This document shows positions 32,804-45,027 of a stretch of DNA of 64,000 nucleotides, one piece after another. Within the stretch, counting starts at the first letter, position 1, and each line of letters opens with the position of its first letter. The stretch is from Allodiplogaster sudhausi (lineage: Eukaryota; Nematoda; Chromadorea; Rhabditida; Diplogasteridae). The notes below the pieces were generated by a model that was given only the letters and a program-made list of their open reading frames with translations, was not told the origin of the DNA and made no database searches. The DNA lies in assembly GCA_945643635.1 (NCBI GenBank), contig CALZFC010000006.1, positions 2,500,001-2,564,000 of the forward strand. The letters are read 5' to 3'. Both the position numbers and the translations under genes were made by a program.

Positions 32804-35800
32804 TTGACACCTATTGTCGATACACGAGGGTTTGGATTTTGTTCTTACTCTCTCATTTTTCTACTCTCCTTTGCTCGATCTAGCAGGCTTTAGCAGCAGA
32901 GTTAATAACCTTTGCAGCAACCAGAGCCGGGGAAAGAGAATCAGAAATTAGTTCTTCAAATCTGCACGTGCGAACTGAGTAAAGAGGGATGATTCAATGA
33001 ATGTGTATTTATTGAATATATTAATAATAATAATTGCATAATGACTTTATCATCGACTCATAACAGATCGTCTCTTGTGTCGGCGAGCGACTCGAGCTGA
33101 ACGAGGCGGCCCTGCGGCAGGTTCTCGAGCATCGCCACATTTCTGAGGCCGGCGCGGACTGCGAGGCAAGCAAGGCCACTTTCATTTGTAAACCACAGTC
33201 AAGGAGAATATAGTCGTAAACACAAATTCATAATAATATTCGTAAATTCTAGTAATACACATATATTCGCTCATCATGTCACTAAAACTTCATTTCCATT
33301 TGAGATGGGGGAAAATGGTGCCACAACGGCATGCCTAACAATAACTGCGAGCCATTAGTATGGATTCATGAGTATGGATATTTACAACAACAACATCAAC
33401 AACAACAAAAATCCGTCGAAAAAAGTAAGAAGCTGTATTACAGATCGCAATCTTTAACATTGCCGGCTCGGCTCGTCAAGGCAAAAGCTTCATTCTCAAC
33501 CTTTTTCTCGAATACTTCTATGCTGAACAAGCTAAGCTCGAGGTGTGCATTTCTTTGAGTTAAATATTCTCTTCACTTCTTCATTTCTAACAATTCCAGG
33601 TTATCATGAAGCTTGATTACTGGCACAGTGGTTGTAAGGACTACTTTAACAATGATTGAAACTTTTACTAGAACTACAATTTTAAGTTCCACTCATTGTG
33701 AAATGGCAGGGCGACGCAAAAGCAAATTGGCTCGCAAAAGGAACTCGCTTCGCCGGCTTCCACTTCGTCAGCAGCGTAAACTTGGATACGCAGGGTGTCT
33801 GGATATGGGGCGAGCCCATCATGCTACCTCTCCGGGACCGACTGCTCGCCGTAGTTTTGGTATGCTGTATTTCGTGCTGTGTTTTTCCACAATTCGCAAG
33901 GATATAACCGATGCATTCAAGAAATTCGTGATGTTTGGTGGTACTTTTTGTATTCTTATTATTATGGGAGAACAATTTACCTAGATTTACGAGAAAGAGG
34001 CGTTATACGCACCCGACTTATTGGCAAAAGGCTAAAACATTACAGCGATTTCTCCTTATAATGTTTTTTTGCTCTCATTACTCTAAGGGATGGTCAATAA
34101 AATGAGTGCCAACCCTGCATAAACGTTGCTTTCAGATGGACACCCAGGGTCTGTTCGATGCGATTTTTACTGCAGAGGCGAGGGAGGCATCGAACTCGCT
34201 CGTCGCGCTCTCCACTCTCATGTCATCCGTCCAAGTCTTCAATTTCGCGCGACAGATTGAGGTATATCAAAATTTAAATAATCTTCCAGATTATTCTTTA
34301 CATTTTTGGATCGAAGATTTATCATTGTATTTTGTAAGTTTCTTTCTAAGGTAACATCTATCGGCTTTTACCAAATGCTGATGGACTTTGGCAAGGCCAT
34401 TGCGCAAGGTGACGAGCATGCCTTTCAGGTTAGCCAGATATAATTTAACGAGACAAATGACCAGGGGAGGCGGGGCCCTGGGGGTCGGGTCACTCCTGCC
34501 CATGACACGACCGACCATCCAAAATTGTTCATTACAGCAACATTAGATTATATTTACTTATTTGAAGACGATGTATTTTCTCGTCCGCGATTGGAGCTTC
34601 CCCGAATACCAGTACGGGCTGCAGCAGAACGACTTCCTTGAAGAGCGTGGCCAGGTTGGCTACAGTGGGACCTCTTAAATTGTGATCAGATGTTTTCATG
34701 AAATTCGTAAGATGACTTGTTGAAGCCAAACAATTTGTAGTCTATGGTATAGTCTATTGTTTCCATCTCTCCTTCAAGGCGATTTAATTACTTGAAAGAA
34801 AGCGCTAAGTTGACACAAATTACACATTTCTCCCCAATAAAAATTACTCTGAAGCCTCTCGTCGAAATGACGAAAATGTTCGAGAAGGCCGGCTGCGTTC
34901 TCCTGCCAAATCCTGGTACGAGCATCGGGTGGGAGCAGCTCTTTGATGGCCACATTGATAGTCAGTTTCTCTCATTCATTTATCTCTCTCTTCTCTCTCT
35001 CTTGCTCTTTTGCCTTAAATCAATGACAAACTATTTTATTTAACAAATGGGTATTTCATCGGCTTCAATATCAATTTTGATAAGGATTATTTCGAAAATT
35101 AAAAGATAATCCCTAAGAAATTATTCATTAAATATTAAGTGATATCTCCTCGCTTTCTGAAACATAAGAGATATGGATGACTTTTATGGATGATTTCGTA
35201 AATGAAGAGATGGTATCTCCTGAAGGTTGTCATTTAAGAGATATCTCCCGCATTCCTGAAGCACGTTGGCGACATGTCTGCCCACATGCTATCATCTGGT
35301 GAGCTTTGCGGAAAGAAGATCAATGCGAAGCGTGCGACTGGCAGTCAACTTGTGCAATACTGCATTGTAAGCTCTCTCTTTTAGCCCCCATAAAACACAA
35401 AAAAAAGAACATGCGCATCCGATACCCTTCGGGTTTTCTCTCCAATGCACAGGCAATGGCTGCGTGCATCGCGCAGAACAGCCGACTCCTACCGCAGGAT
35501 GTCGTCAACGCGAATGCGCAGATGGTCAGGAGCAGCGCACTCCAGGCTGGCGTTGACAAGTTCAGCGATCTCATGTACCAGGTGCTTTCAGTTTCTCTTC
35601 GGAGGATTATGTGATATAAAGAAAATGGTCACCTAAACAAGATCCATCTGAGAAAAAGCTTCGCCTGGCTAAACAGTTCGCAAAGGCTTTCCATTTACAA
35701 ACGATACGATGAGTGATTTGATAACCCAATCAGGCGTTGGATACCGGCGTTCTGTTCTCATCAGAGGATCTAAGTGTTCAGCGAAATCTGGCGCTCCAGG

Positions 35801-37128
35801 CGGCTAGCCAGGCGATGATGAAGTACTCTTCAGTTTCCGTCAATTTTTTAAAGTTTCTTTGTCTCCACATGTTACAGCTGATTACTCTGAATGACAAAAT
35901 ATAGTATAATTATAATAATTCAAGTTATCATCGCGCACTTGATTACTGCACAACAGAAGACCAGAAATTGCTGCTCGACAAAACAACGGTAGATTTTCAT
36001 TATTTCATATATTCATATACCGTATTTTCTCTATTAGTGCCCCTCCCTCTATTAGAACCCCCTTCTAATAGTGCCCCCCTCTCGCAATGGTATTGAAAAA
36101 TAGTGCCCATCCCTCTAATAAACCCCCCCCCCTCCAATAGTGCCCCCCTAATTGTCTAATAGAGACATTTCCGGAATCTATGCTTGAGGTATGGGATGCT
36201 CTTATCAATGAAATTCATTCAAAATCTACGGTTAAACTGATATTCCAGTGATGATTCCATTGAATAAAAGCAATAATTCGTCGTTTTTGAGAATAAAGTT
36301 TTGTTATCAAACTTTTAGTCAATCACATTGAAAAATAGTACCTCTCCCTTTAATATAACCCCCCCCCCCACTAATAGTGCCCCCCCCCCCTCTCGCAGGG
36401 ATATTAAAAAATAGTGCCCCCGGGGGCACTGATTGAGAAAATACGGTATCTTATTAAGAATATGATGATGTGGTCAGTGCAAGAAAAAAATTTGGATGTA
36501 TATAAATAAATAAATAAATATATATATATATATATATATTTATTTTTTTTTTTTATATATAATGTTTAAATCAAAGTCCCATGGTTTTTCAGGAACTCTT
36601 TGTAAGAATGAAGGCACAGAATGACGAGCGAAAGCGAAATCAAGAGGAACTCGAGAGAAGAGAGAGGAGTGAGGCTCAGAGTCAGAAGTATTATAAGGTG
36701 TTTTAATTTATTTTATTTTTTATAATTAATTCATTCTATTCCAGATATTTTAGTCCTGTTTTTTCACTCGTGATGAGTCATGAGCGAAAGGAAAATTGCT
36801 CCCTTAACTTACCAACATTTTGTTCATTTATCCTACACACAGAAAAGAATTTTGTAGTTTTGGCCACGAGCCGAAAAACGCCCAAGGCATTTTGTAGTTT
36901 TGGCGTTTTCGGCGCCCACCAAACTACAAATGGGGTATCGCAGACATTTTGTAGTTTGTGCACCATGAAATTCAGCATGATTTTCTTCCAAAAATTTTTT
37001 TTTCATTATCTACCCCTTAATATTTCTCTCTCTCTATAGTTATCTCTCTCTTATACTCTCTTTCTCTGTCTTTCTCTTTCTCTCTTTCTCTTTCTCTCTC
37101 TTTCTCCCTCTCTCTCTTTCTCTCTCTC

Positions 37129-37168
<40 letters not shown>

Positions 37169-37499
37169 CTCTCTCTCTATCTCTTCCTCGCGTTCGCTCT
37201 CTATTCATTCTGATATCTGCGAATCGACAGCCTATTTAAAATATTCGGTGCGCAGCACTCGAGAGAATATTGTATCCATTGCGTTTCAGAAGATTACTTA
37301 TAGAACTAGATTGATTGACGTTAAAAGTTTTTGACATCGCAGAAGTGATATCACCTAAAGATATATTTTTGCGGGAGAAAAAGAGGGAGGAAGATAAGAC
37401 AAAGCAAATCAAAGGGGCATTAGGAAAGAATAGGCAAAGCAATGGAGAGGAATGGAGAGAAAGAAAGAGAGAGAAAGCGAAAGAGAGAGAGAGAGAGAA

Positions 37500-37547
<48 letters not shown>

Positions 37548-39303
37548 GGAGAGAGAAAGTAAGACGAGACAAAGCAAATCAAAGGGGACATACCGAAAGA
37601 ATAAGCAAAGAGATGGAGAGGAATAGATGAAAGAGGAGGAGTGGAAGAGAGAGAAAGAGAGAGAGAGAGACAGAGACAGAGAGAGACAGAGAGTAAAAAA
37701 GTGAAAGAGAGATAAAGAGAGATGGAGAGAAAGAAAGAGATATTGACAAAGAATATGGGTCAAACAAGATTGATTGGCGTTGAAAGTCATAACTACTGGG
37801 AATAAGCGATCTCCACAAATGAAGAGAGCTTATAGAGGAATGATGCAACGATAAACCGCCGTTGAGTATAATAATGAGACTTCTCGACATGCCAAAAGTG
37901 ATAGCAAATTTTCTACAATTTTGTATATCTTTATTTGCAACGAAAAATCACTTTTTTTAACAATTGTTATTTTGTTTTGTTTAATTTAAATACCGTATGA
38001 CAAACTTTTATAATCATAATGAATATCATTAGAAAAACAAAAGTAGCTGCATGCTGAAGTGGAGATTTCATTTCGTAACTCTCCCGTGGTTTTGCTTTGC
38101 ATCATTCCTTTAGAAGCTCTGTTCTTTGTGCATTAGCGCTGATCCATCGATTTCCGTCGTGTGCATTTCTATATTAAATTTTCTATTATCTGCTCAAAAA
38201 GTTAAATTCTATAGCTGCAAATATTCTCTATTCAAAATATATGCATTTAGTTGAACTATCTCTTCTGAACACAGCAATAAGCCTAATGCATTGAGCGCTC
38301 TTGGTTTACTTTAAAGGAGGACGATCGCCGAAAAATATTGCTCACTCACACTCTCTCGCTCTCGCGTGTTATTTCGATGGTCACACTCACGAAAATGATC
38401 ACCCTAATTTCAATAGAGATCATTTCAATAAAAACCAAGCTATAAGTGCTGAAGTAGCCACTTTGTTACTCGCCGGTTCTATCAAAGCTTGCTTCTACAG
38501 GCATTGGCAGATTGAGTGTTCAGAAGATCGGTGTTCTCGCAGTCTAGCGCAAACGTAAATGGAACAAAATATCGAATTAAATTATTTGAAAATCGTTTGT
38601 TTATGTGAGAAAGTGAGGAACGAGCGGCCAGTCGGCGGCCGAGCAGAAAGTAGAAAGAAGACAGCGCCTGAAAGGACACCAGGAAAACTCACATTTGAAT
38701 TCGCGCCTTTTTGCCTGACAAAATTGTGAGAAGTCAGCCTGAAAAAAAAATATGACATTTATTTTTACATAATTATGTTCCACCGTATAAATTTATTTTA
38801 TTTCTTCCGAATATCGCCCGCTTTATTCCATTTCACTATCTCAGTATTTCTCTGTATTCTGGTCCATTATTTGAAAGACGTCGATGTTGTAATCGAATCC
38901 TCTCTTTTTTAAATAATAATTTTAATGTTTACTAAATCAACTTTATATTCAGATTATACGTCGAATCGAAGCGGAGAACGAAGCGGCGCGCCTTGAGATG
39001 ATAAGAATGCAAAAGGCCATGGAAGAGGAGAGAGAGCGAGCTAGGGAGGCCGAGAGGCAGAGAGAGCGAGAGCGAGAAAGAGAGCGCGAGAGGGAGCGCG
39101 AGAGGCAGAGAGAAAGAGAGCGCGAGAGGGAGAGAGAGAGGGAGCGCGAGAGAGAGCGAGAAAGAGAGCGTGAACGAGAACGACCATATCCAGAGTGGAC
39201 CTGCAGACCGCCAGAAAGGCCGCCCCCTCCTCTCTTGCAAATGTGTCGCCATGGTATGCTTCAAAGCCTGTGCCTCATCTGCCGCGTCGGCAATTGGTTC
39301 TAG
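30893..39303 (+). CDS. Atlastin/GBP-like GTPase B, 14 exons, about 552 aa
   Basis: Exons: 30893-30940, 33067-33165, 33444-33542, 33710-33859, 34136-34261, 34351-34428, 34568-34654, 34855-34960, 35239-35366, 35453-35581, 35734-35822, 35925-35988, 36593-36697, 38953-39303 (stop). Sizes and phases equal those of gene A, except that exon 7 is two codons shorter. Key motifs: start MPYGQRRTRANVRPVQ, P-loop GSARQGKSF, DTQGVWIWGEP, MDTQGLFD, VRDWSFPEYQYG, KAGCVLLPNPGTSI, AHMLSSGELCGKKIN, then the ER-repeat tail with the same CRHGMLQSLCLICRVGNWF end. The exon 2 donor is GCAAGC (GC-AG intron). Most exons differ from gene A at many positions, with frequent synonymous change, so both appear to be under coding constraint. 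The last exon is almost identical to gene A's. Intron 1 (2.1 kb) and intron 13 (2.3 kb) are swollen by repeats. A probable poly(A) signal AATAAA is at 39664-39669. Biochemical role as for gene A; no membrane hairpin seen. Confidence 0.88.
31330..31500 (+). repeat. Tandem ~65-bp repeat rich in ATGCAAAT octamers (intron 1 of gene B)
   Basis: About 2.5 units starting GTCCCCCAA(C/A)TATGC, each containing ATGCAAAT or a one-base variant, often twice, then AATTCTTCCCCAGACTCTCC. Starts near 31335, 31402 and 31466. ATGCAAAT is the POU-factor octamer. Clustering may be incidental to the tandem repeat. Confidence 0.65.
31689..32496. mobile_element. Inverted-repeat element with a minisatellite core (intron 1 of gene B)
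   Basis: The left arm 31689-31945 (CTCGTTTTTCCATGCTTCCG, GTCTCGGACGCCAGATCTTA, AATAATCCAAATAGGGTTGT) is repeated inverted at about 32240-32496 (ACAACCCTATTTGGATTATT, TAAGATCTGGCGTCCGAGAC, CGGAAGCATGGGAAAACGAG). The core contains the 28-bp array at 32008. Non-coding. Target duplication not resolved. Confidence 0.8.
32008..32222 (+). repeat. 28-bp minisatellite, 7 full copies plus a partial
   Basis: Unit GGGACCACTACTATTCTTAC-TTAGTGTT repeats at 32008, 32036, 32064 (with GTAACC), 32092, 32120, 32148, 32176 and a partial at 32204. 28 is not a multiple of three and stops occur, so it is not protein-coding. It sits in the loop between the arms of the element above. Confidence 0.9.
32735..32800 (+). 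repeat. (GA)n microsatellite, intron 1 of gene B
   Basis: An almost pure GAGAGA run of about 58 bp, preceded by a short direct repeat GGGCGGAGCCA (32710 and 32725). The same GGGCGGAGCCA also occurs at 9377 in gene A intron 3. Confidence 0.85.
36020..36446. mobile_element. 427-bp G/C-run MITE with TA duplication (intron 12 of gene B)
   Basis: Flanked by TA (36018-36019, 36447-36448). Ends CCGTATTTTCTCTATTAGTG (left) and, inverted, CCGTATTTTCTCAATCAGTG (right). It contains several TAGTGCCCC and ACCCCCCCC runs, and a second internal block resembling the 119-bp element at 3590, so it may be a composite of two copies. Non-coding. Confidence 0.65.
36698..38952 (+). repeat. Intron 13 of gene B, filled with repeats
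   Basis: In order: three TTTTGTAGTTT copies (36850-36960) with partial palindromes; CT tract 37022-37200; the GA-rich block 37310-37790 matching 28830-29540; then 37795-38735, which matches 42095-43030 (inverted TATA modules at about 37830-37890 and 38050-38125, and the TATAAGTGCTGAAGTAGCCA segment). The corresponding intron in gene A is only 138 bp, so this insertion load arose after duplication or was removed from A. Confidence 0.7.
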
Positions 39304-40427
39304 ATTGGATTCCCACTTGCGCTTTCAATGCTCGGAGATAGACAATCATTATCAGTAGGCAGAGTAACATTTCTAGTGATTGTATTCAAAAAGATTCAAA
39401 TACTTCTATTTAATGTAAGAACTCTAATACAACGGCTACAGTTTGTATTTTTAAGGCATGAAATATTTACTAAAAGATTGCTCCGGAGACTGTTGTTCAC
39501 ACCTTGAAAAAATCATCCGAGTTTGAGCGTGAATACGCTCTTGCGGCTGCAATGTTATTATAGTAGATTTAAAGAGAAAAGAATATTTAAAACTGATTTT
39601 TTTTTGTTGGACATGCTGCTTCATTTAAAAAAATACTTTTGTTCACAAGGTGGTTTTCATATGAATAAAGAGCAATTAACGAACATGATATTGCTACAAA
39701 AGTGATGCGATGGCGACTGGCGTTAGTTACGTTAGGCAAATAATAAAACAAAAGCAAATAAGAAGTTGTTAAACGAATGTACGACTAATCTCTTTTCTTC
39801 AGTGTCATGTCTTTTTCCGAAGGAGATGCTTCATTCTTTTTGTGTTCTTCCTGGCACAGTTTCAGGTACTAAATTAAAAAAAAAGTTTTATAGAAAACAT
39901 TTTTAAGGGAAAAATCTCATAAAAATAGAGCAACATATTTATAGCCGTGGGAGATTTTACAATAAAATTATTTGCGACAACAATCTATCTGTCCCCTAAT
40001 ATGTATTCTATACATTATCACTGTAGTTATTATTTTGGAAAATTCTATTTTACTTTATGGTAAAGTAGAATACAAATTGCCGTGTATTTTAAGGTTATGT
40101 TGGTAATTAACCAAATCTGATTGTAATAGAAGAAAGTCAAACGGCCTTATTTGTTGCATATTTTTTTTTGCAGCGAGTGCGAAGTGGGCGGATGGTATCT
40201 AGAAATTAATTTAATTAAAATCATTTATAAATGTTAGCAATTGTGTACATCGATGGTTTCGCGAGACTAATATCGTGTCGACCGCGTGGCAACGAAGGCG
40301 TCTGCGAGGATGGCGTCGGTGGCTGCGAGACTAATATCGTGTCAACCGCGTGGCAACGAAGGCGTCTGCGAGGATGGTATCGGTGGCTATGCAAATTGTT
40401 GTATTATGATGTCGTTCCTCCCCGGAA
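38968..40427 (+). repeat. 3' duplication block, copy B
   Basis: Counterpart of 12700-14158. The last exon, 3' region, AATAAA and 64-bp tandem pair are all present in the same order with only a few base differences (for example TTCGTTAAAAAAAATAC versus TTCATTTAAAAAAATAC). Identity ends after TTCCTCCCCGG. Confidence 0.85.
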
Positions 40428-41506
40428 TTTTTTGCGTTGCGCCATTCCAATATAAACTCACTTCTCCGGAAGCTTTTGAACTCTTTCTAGAAAAGCTTCT
40501 CAAAGTTTAATGACACGGTCCGTGGCAGCAATGTTTTTTTTAAATATCGATTTAATAATAAAAGAACATTTGCTTCGCTCAATTTTCTTGTCCATGATAA
40601 AAAAAATTTTGTTCTGCAAGGTGGTTTTCAACAGGTTGCATAAAAATGTGGTTCTACAAAAACAAACATCGAATATACTAATGTACAAGAGTTCTCTTGT
40701 TCATCACTCTTTTTTTCGCAGTTATTGGCGAAAGGTCGGAGGCCGAAGAAGAAGAAGTTTGATTTTTTTCCATGGTGCTTCGGTCATATTTGTTTTTGTT
40801 CTACAATGTGCTTCCCAACTACTTACTTTTAATAAATATATTCATGCCATATCTAGGATGCTCTTCAGATGAATAAACAGCAATTAAAAACCTAATAATA
40901 CTCGAAAAGCGATGCGGTGACGAATGGTGTTTGTTACGTTTGTTAGACAATAAAAATGTGATTCAATAACAAATGAAAAAAAAACTGAGTCATAAAAAAT
41001 CATCTAAAAAGGAAGAGTGCCATAAAATCGAGTAACATTGCTTATAACTAACGGAAATATTCAACATAAAAAATTATTCGATTGCGACGAAAATCCAACT
41101 TTCCACTACTTTCTGTTATATATACGCACATTTTTGTATTAGTTACATTGTATTCTTGTTAATGGAAAACTCAAACGTCCTTGAAGCATATGTATATTTG
41201 TTGGCCTGTAAGTGGGCAGAGAGTGACTGGAATTTAATTTACTTAAAAAATTATCATTGTTAGCCGAGGAGTATTTAATTCTCTCGATGGTTTTGGGCGA
41301 GACCAAAATGTCTGCTCTCTTGTCTACCACCATGGCAAGGTCGGCGTCTGCAATGATGCCGTCGGAGGCTGCGACCGGTAACCGCCAGCGGAAGTCGCAG
41401 AGACCTCGACATCCGGTCAGCGGCCGAAGAAGAAGAAGAAATGTTAGCGCGATTCATAATCCTCTGGCAGTTTCAAATCTTACACATTTCAGTGATCGCC
41501 CTACTT
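40428..41506. repeat. Dispersed repeat fragments, no gene
   Basis: Contains TATAAACTCACTTC (module tail), CTTCTCAAAGTTTAATG-CACGGTCCG (40490), two copies of the GTTCTACAAGGTGG / GTTCTGCAAGGTGG type segment, and the GC-rich upstream part of the repeat unit (41300-41440: GCCAGCGGAAGTCGCAGAGA, CGAAGAAGAAGAAG). Frames are not conserved between copies. Confidence 0.5.
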
Positions 41507-42195
41507 CAAAAAAATAAGTAACTGTATGCTCGAAGTCGAGATGTCATTTTGTTCGGTGCCGGCGTATTAGTTCTGCACCTCTCCTCTATAAGCTCTCTTC
41601 ACTTGGCATCGGTGATTGCTCGCCCCCTTTGAGATTCACATTTATAATTACTCTCGTTAAAGAAGAAGTTAGGCACACATAATTCTGTGTTGAAAATAGA
41701 AAGATGATTCTTATCAAAAAATGTTTGTATAACATTCTATCGCTTTTCCATTTTCGAACAACGTTAATGATCGAAGCCAATTGCACGGAAATTGATCCAA
41801 GTGTAATATGTCGTGTCAAGCTCGACGTATTCTCAAATAAGAGACAGTCAGATAATGAGATAGCAAATTTTCTATTTGCTGCGAAAAATCACGTTTTTTT
41901 TTTTTTACAAAAAGTGAGTCTCGGAGCGATTTCCGCATTCGAAGGCGGTCGTCGCCATGAACAGCATCGCAGTCGGCAGTGGAGAAGCGCTGAGTTCGAA
42001 CGAAATACGATTATTTTTACGATATTATCTTTTTTAAACTCCTCCACCGATAGCCCTCAAGGAAGACAAAACAATATTAATGGTTAAGCTCGTTAGTACT
42101 GGGAAGAAGCGATCTCCACAAATGAAGAGTGCTTATAGAGGAATGATGCTACGATAAACCGCCGTAGAGCATAGAAATGAGACTTCTCAACATGC
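41507..42195. mobile_element. 0.7-kb inverted-repeat unit of the main dispersed family
   Basis: The left end (AAAATAAGTAACTGTATGCT, CGAAGTCGAGATGTCATTTT, CTCTATAAGCTCTCTTC) is mirrored on the right (GCTTATAGAGGAATGATGC, TAAACCGCCG, GAGACTTCTCAACATGCC). Between them, on +, lies the conserved island GTCTCGGAGCGATTTCCGC, GAAGGCGGTCGTCGCCATGA, GGCAGTGGAGAAGCGCTGAG, ATACGATTATTTTTACG. The same order is found at 61241-61922 and 62515-63303. It is a non-autonomous element with no transposase and no clear target duplication. Confidence 0.7.
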
Positions 42196-43158
42196 CAAAA
42201 CTGACAGTAAATTTTCTACAATTTTGTATATCTTTATTTGCAACGAAAAATCCAATTTTTCACAGAAATTAACAATTGTTTTTTGTTGTTTAATTTAAAT
42301 ACCGTGTGACAAACTTTGATGAATAATAATGAAGATCATAAGAATAAAAAGTAGCTGCATGATGAAGTGGAGATTTCTCTCCCGTGGTTTAGCCTTGCAT
42401 ATATCCTTTAGAAGCTCTGTTCGCATAGCAATAGCGCTGACATTCTCTCGATCGAAGTCGTACATATTTCTTATATCAAAGTTTCTATTATCTGTTCAGA
42501 AAGTTAAATTCAGGAGCTGAAAATATTCTATTAATTTGAAGTTTCACTTCTGAACAAACAATAAGCCTATTACATTTGAGAGTGCTTCGTTTACTTTGAA
42601 GGGCGACGATCACCGAAAAATATTGTTCACCCACACTCTCTCGCTCTCACTTCCTATTTCTATTTCGCCCAATCACACTCACAAAAATGATCACCCTCAT
42701 TTAAGAAGAAAAAAAATAATACCAAGCTAGCTATAAGTGCTGAAGTTGCCACTTTGTTCCTCGCCGGCTCTATAAAAGCTCGCTTCTACGGGCATTGGCA
42801 GATTGAGTGCTCAGAAGAAGAAGATTTCTCGCAGACTAGCGCAAACGTAATTGGAACAAAGTATCGTTTTAAATTATTTGAAAATCGTTTGTGTATGTGA
42901 GAGAGAGAAAGTGAGGGACGCGCGGCCAGCCGGCGGCCGAGCACAAAGAAGAGTGGAGGCAGCCAGAAAGGAGGCCAGGAAAACTCACGTTTGAATTCGC
43001 GCCTTTTTGCCTGACAAAATTGTGAGAAGTCAGCCTGAAACAATTCCAGAAAAAATCAAATGCACTGATGTTCACGTTTTATCGCACGTGAGCATCTTTT
43101 GCTGTTGAACGAAAAGGGAAGAATTGGAAGCACTATCAGAGAGTGAAGGGGCAGAGAG

Positions 43159-43199
<41 letters not shown>

Positions 43200-45027
43200 T
43201 GCGAGGGTGAAAGAGAGCAAAAAAACAAAGAAAGAGACTGAGAAGAGAGATAGATAGCGAGAGCAAGAGAGAAAGAAAAATTAGAGGAATTCAATGAAGT
43301 ATCGTCCGAACATTGTATGCGCATGTAGACGATTTTATTCATGCTTGGACTTGTCGAACACCACCTTTTACAGAAATCTTCCCAACATTTAATGGCACGG
43401 TCCGCGGCTGCAATATATATTTTTATTTTTATAGCGGATTTAATATGAAAAGAATATCTAAACTCTGAATTTTGTTGTTGGCGATGCTGCTTCGGAAAAA
43501 AATACTCTTGTTCTACAAGGTCGTTTTCAACTGCATACTTCGTAATAAATACGTCCATGTCGTATATAGGATGCTTGTGATGCATTTCGAGAAAATGAAT
43601 AAAGAACGATTTGAGAACATAATATTGCTTCTTTCTTCTTGCTCTTTTTTCTTCTTTCTACTCTATCTCTCTCCCCGACGACCGCCGCCTTCGAATTGAG
43701 CGCAAATTCAGATATCGCTCCGAGACTCGTCGAGTATAATTTAAAAACATTATAAAAGCGAAATATTTTTTGTGTGCAAAAATCTAATTGTTCGCTGCAA
43801 ATATCGAAGATCTCTCTGTTTCTTTCAGCCTAGAACAATGTGTGCCAGACCTCTTTTGACAGACATGAATGAGCCTCTTTTGATTCGCCTAGTTATCAAT
43901 GGTGGCTACGATAGATTGCTGAATTGTTAATCGTATTCTCATGTTCTTCGCCCGCTGACCGGACGCCGAGTTCTCAGCGGCTTCCGCTCTCAGAAACGGC
44001 CGCCCTTATCAACAAAGTAAAGAGAAGAGAGCTTATAAAGGAATGATTCAACGCTAACCCGCCGGATTATTTGGGGATGTGGGTAGAGACAAAATAATGA
44101 ATTAGGACAAACTATTTCAAAAAATATTAAAATGAAATTTTTTAAGCGACAACTGACTGCATCCGTTCTCTATAAGCAAACTAATGAACATACTATTTAC
44201 AACGTTTTAGACTTTCCAAATACAACAGTTATTAACGAGGATGCACTTAGAAGTAAAATGAGTCGTGTATTGTGGAAGAGGTTAAAAACAAAGAAAAGAG
44301 CCTCGAAATAATAATATTTCATACGAACTAAGCGCTTCTCCACTGCCGACGACAAAGGTTGATCGAGAATGCGAAGTCGATCCGAGACTCGTCGAGTTTA
44401 TCTTGAAAGCGAAATATTTTTTGAGAAATAAAATGATGTTTAACAGCAAATAACGACGCAGTATGGACAATTATCTTTTTCTATCTCACGGCCTCCCTGT
44501 TTCTTATTCACTCAGAAATCGATTTCCCAGCGAATCCTACGATAATAATCATGCTCGAAAAGGGAACAGTGATAGAATTTGAAAGCATCATCGATAAAAA
44601 AGTGATCTCTCTGTTCTCAACATAGAATAAAAAAAAACAAACAGCTTTGAAAACATATGAATGAGGCTCTTTTAAAACGCAATTTAACCAAAATTTTCTG
44701 ACCCTGAACAACATCGCCGTTGGCAGAAGTCCCTGGTATCGGAAGAAGTACGATTATTTTGAGGCTCCTATCTCGTTTTTTTCCGTCCTCCACACCAAGT
44801 CCTCATGGCCCTCATGGTTCAAACTGAAATGTTAATTTTTAATATACATAGCCATAGAGTGTTGATCATGGCAAATGCCAAGAAGAGAGCTTAAAGAGCA
44901 ATGATACAACGCTAAACCGCCGGAGCCGAGCAAAATGATATCTCTAGACTAGTCGCGTTCCATCTAATTAAGCGAATATTTTCGGATAATTGATTAAGAG
45001 AGCCTCTCAGTAAGGCTCCAGTAGGCA
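42196..45027. repeat. Repeat mosaic including a 940-bp duplicate of 37795-38735
   Basis: 42095-43030 repeats 37795-38735, including GTTCCTCGCCGGCTCTATAA followed by AAGCTCGCTTCTACGGGC. 43060-43150 is a piece of the upstream repeat (TGCACTGATGTTCACG, ATCTTTTGCTGTTGAACG), with (GA)n 43160-43200. Minus-strand island copies lie near 43680-43735 and 44320-44400. Minus TATA modules lie near 44030 and 44885-44945. No gene seen. Confidence 0.6.

Noticed and set aside
33613..33984. 123-codon frame overlapping exon 4 of gene B in another frame
   Set aside because: The GTPase frame (GDAKANWLAKGTRFAGFHF...) is conserved with gene A and fits splice phases. This frame is an out-of-frame shadow.
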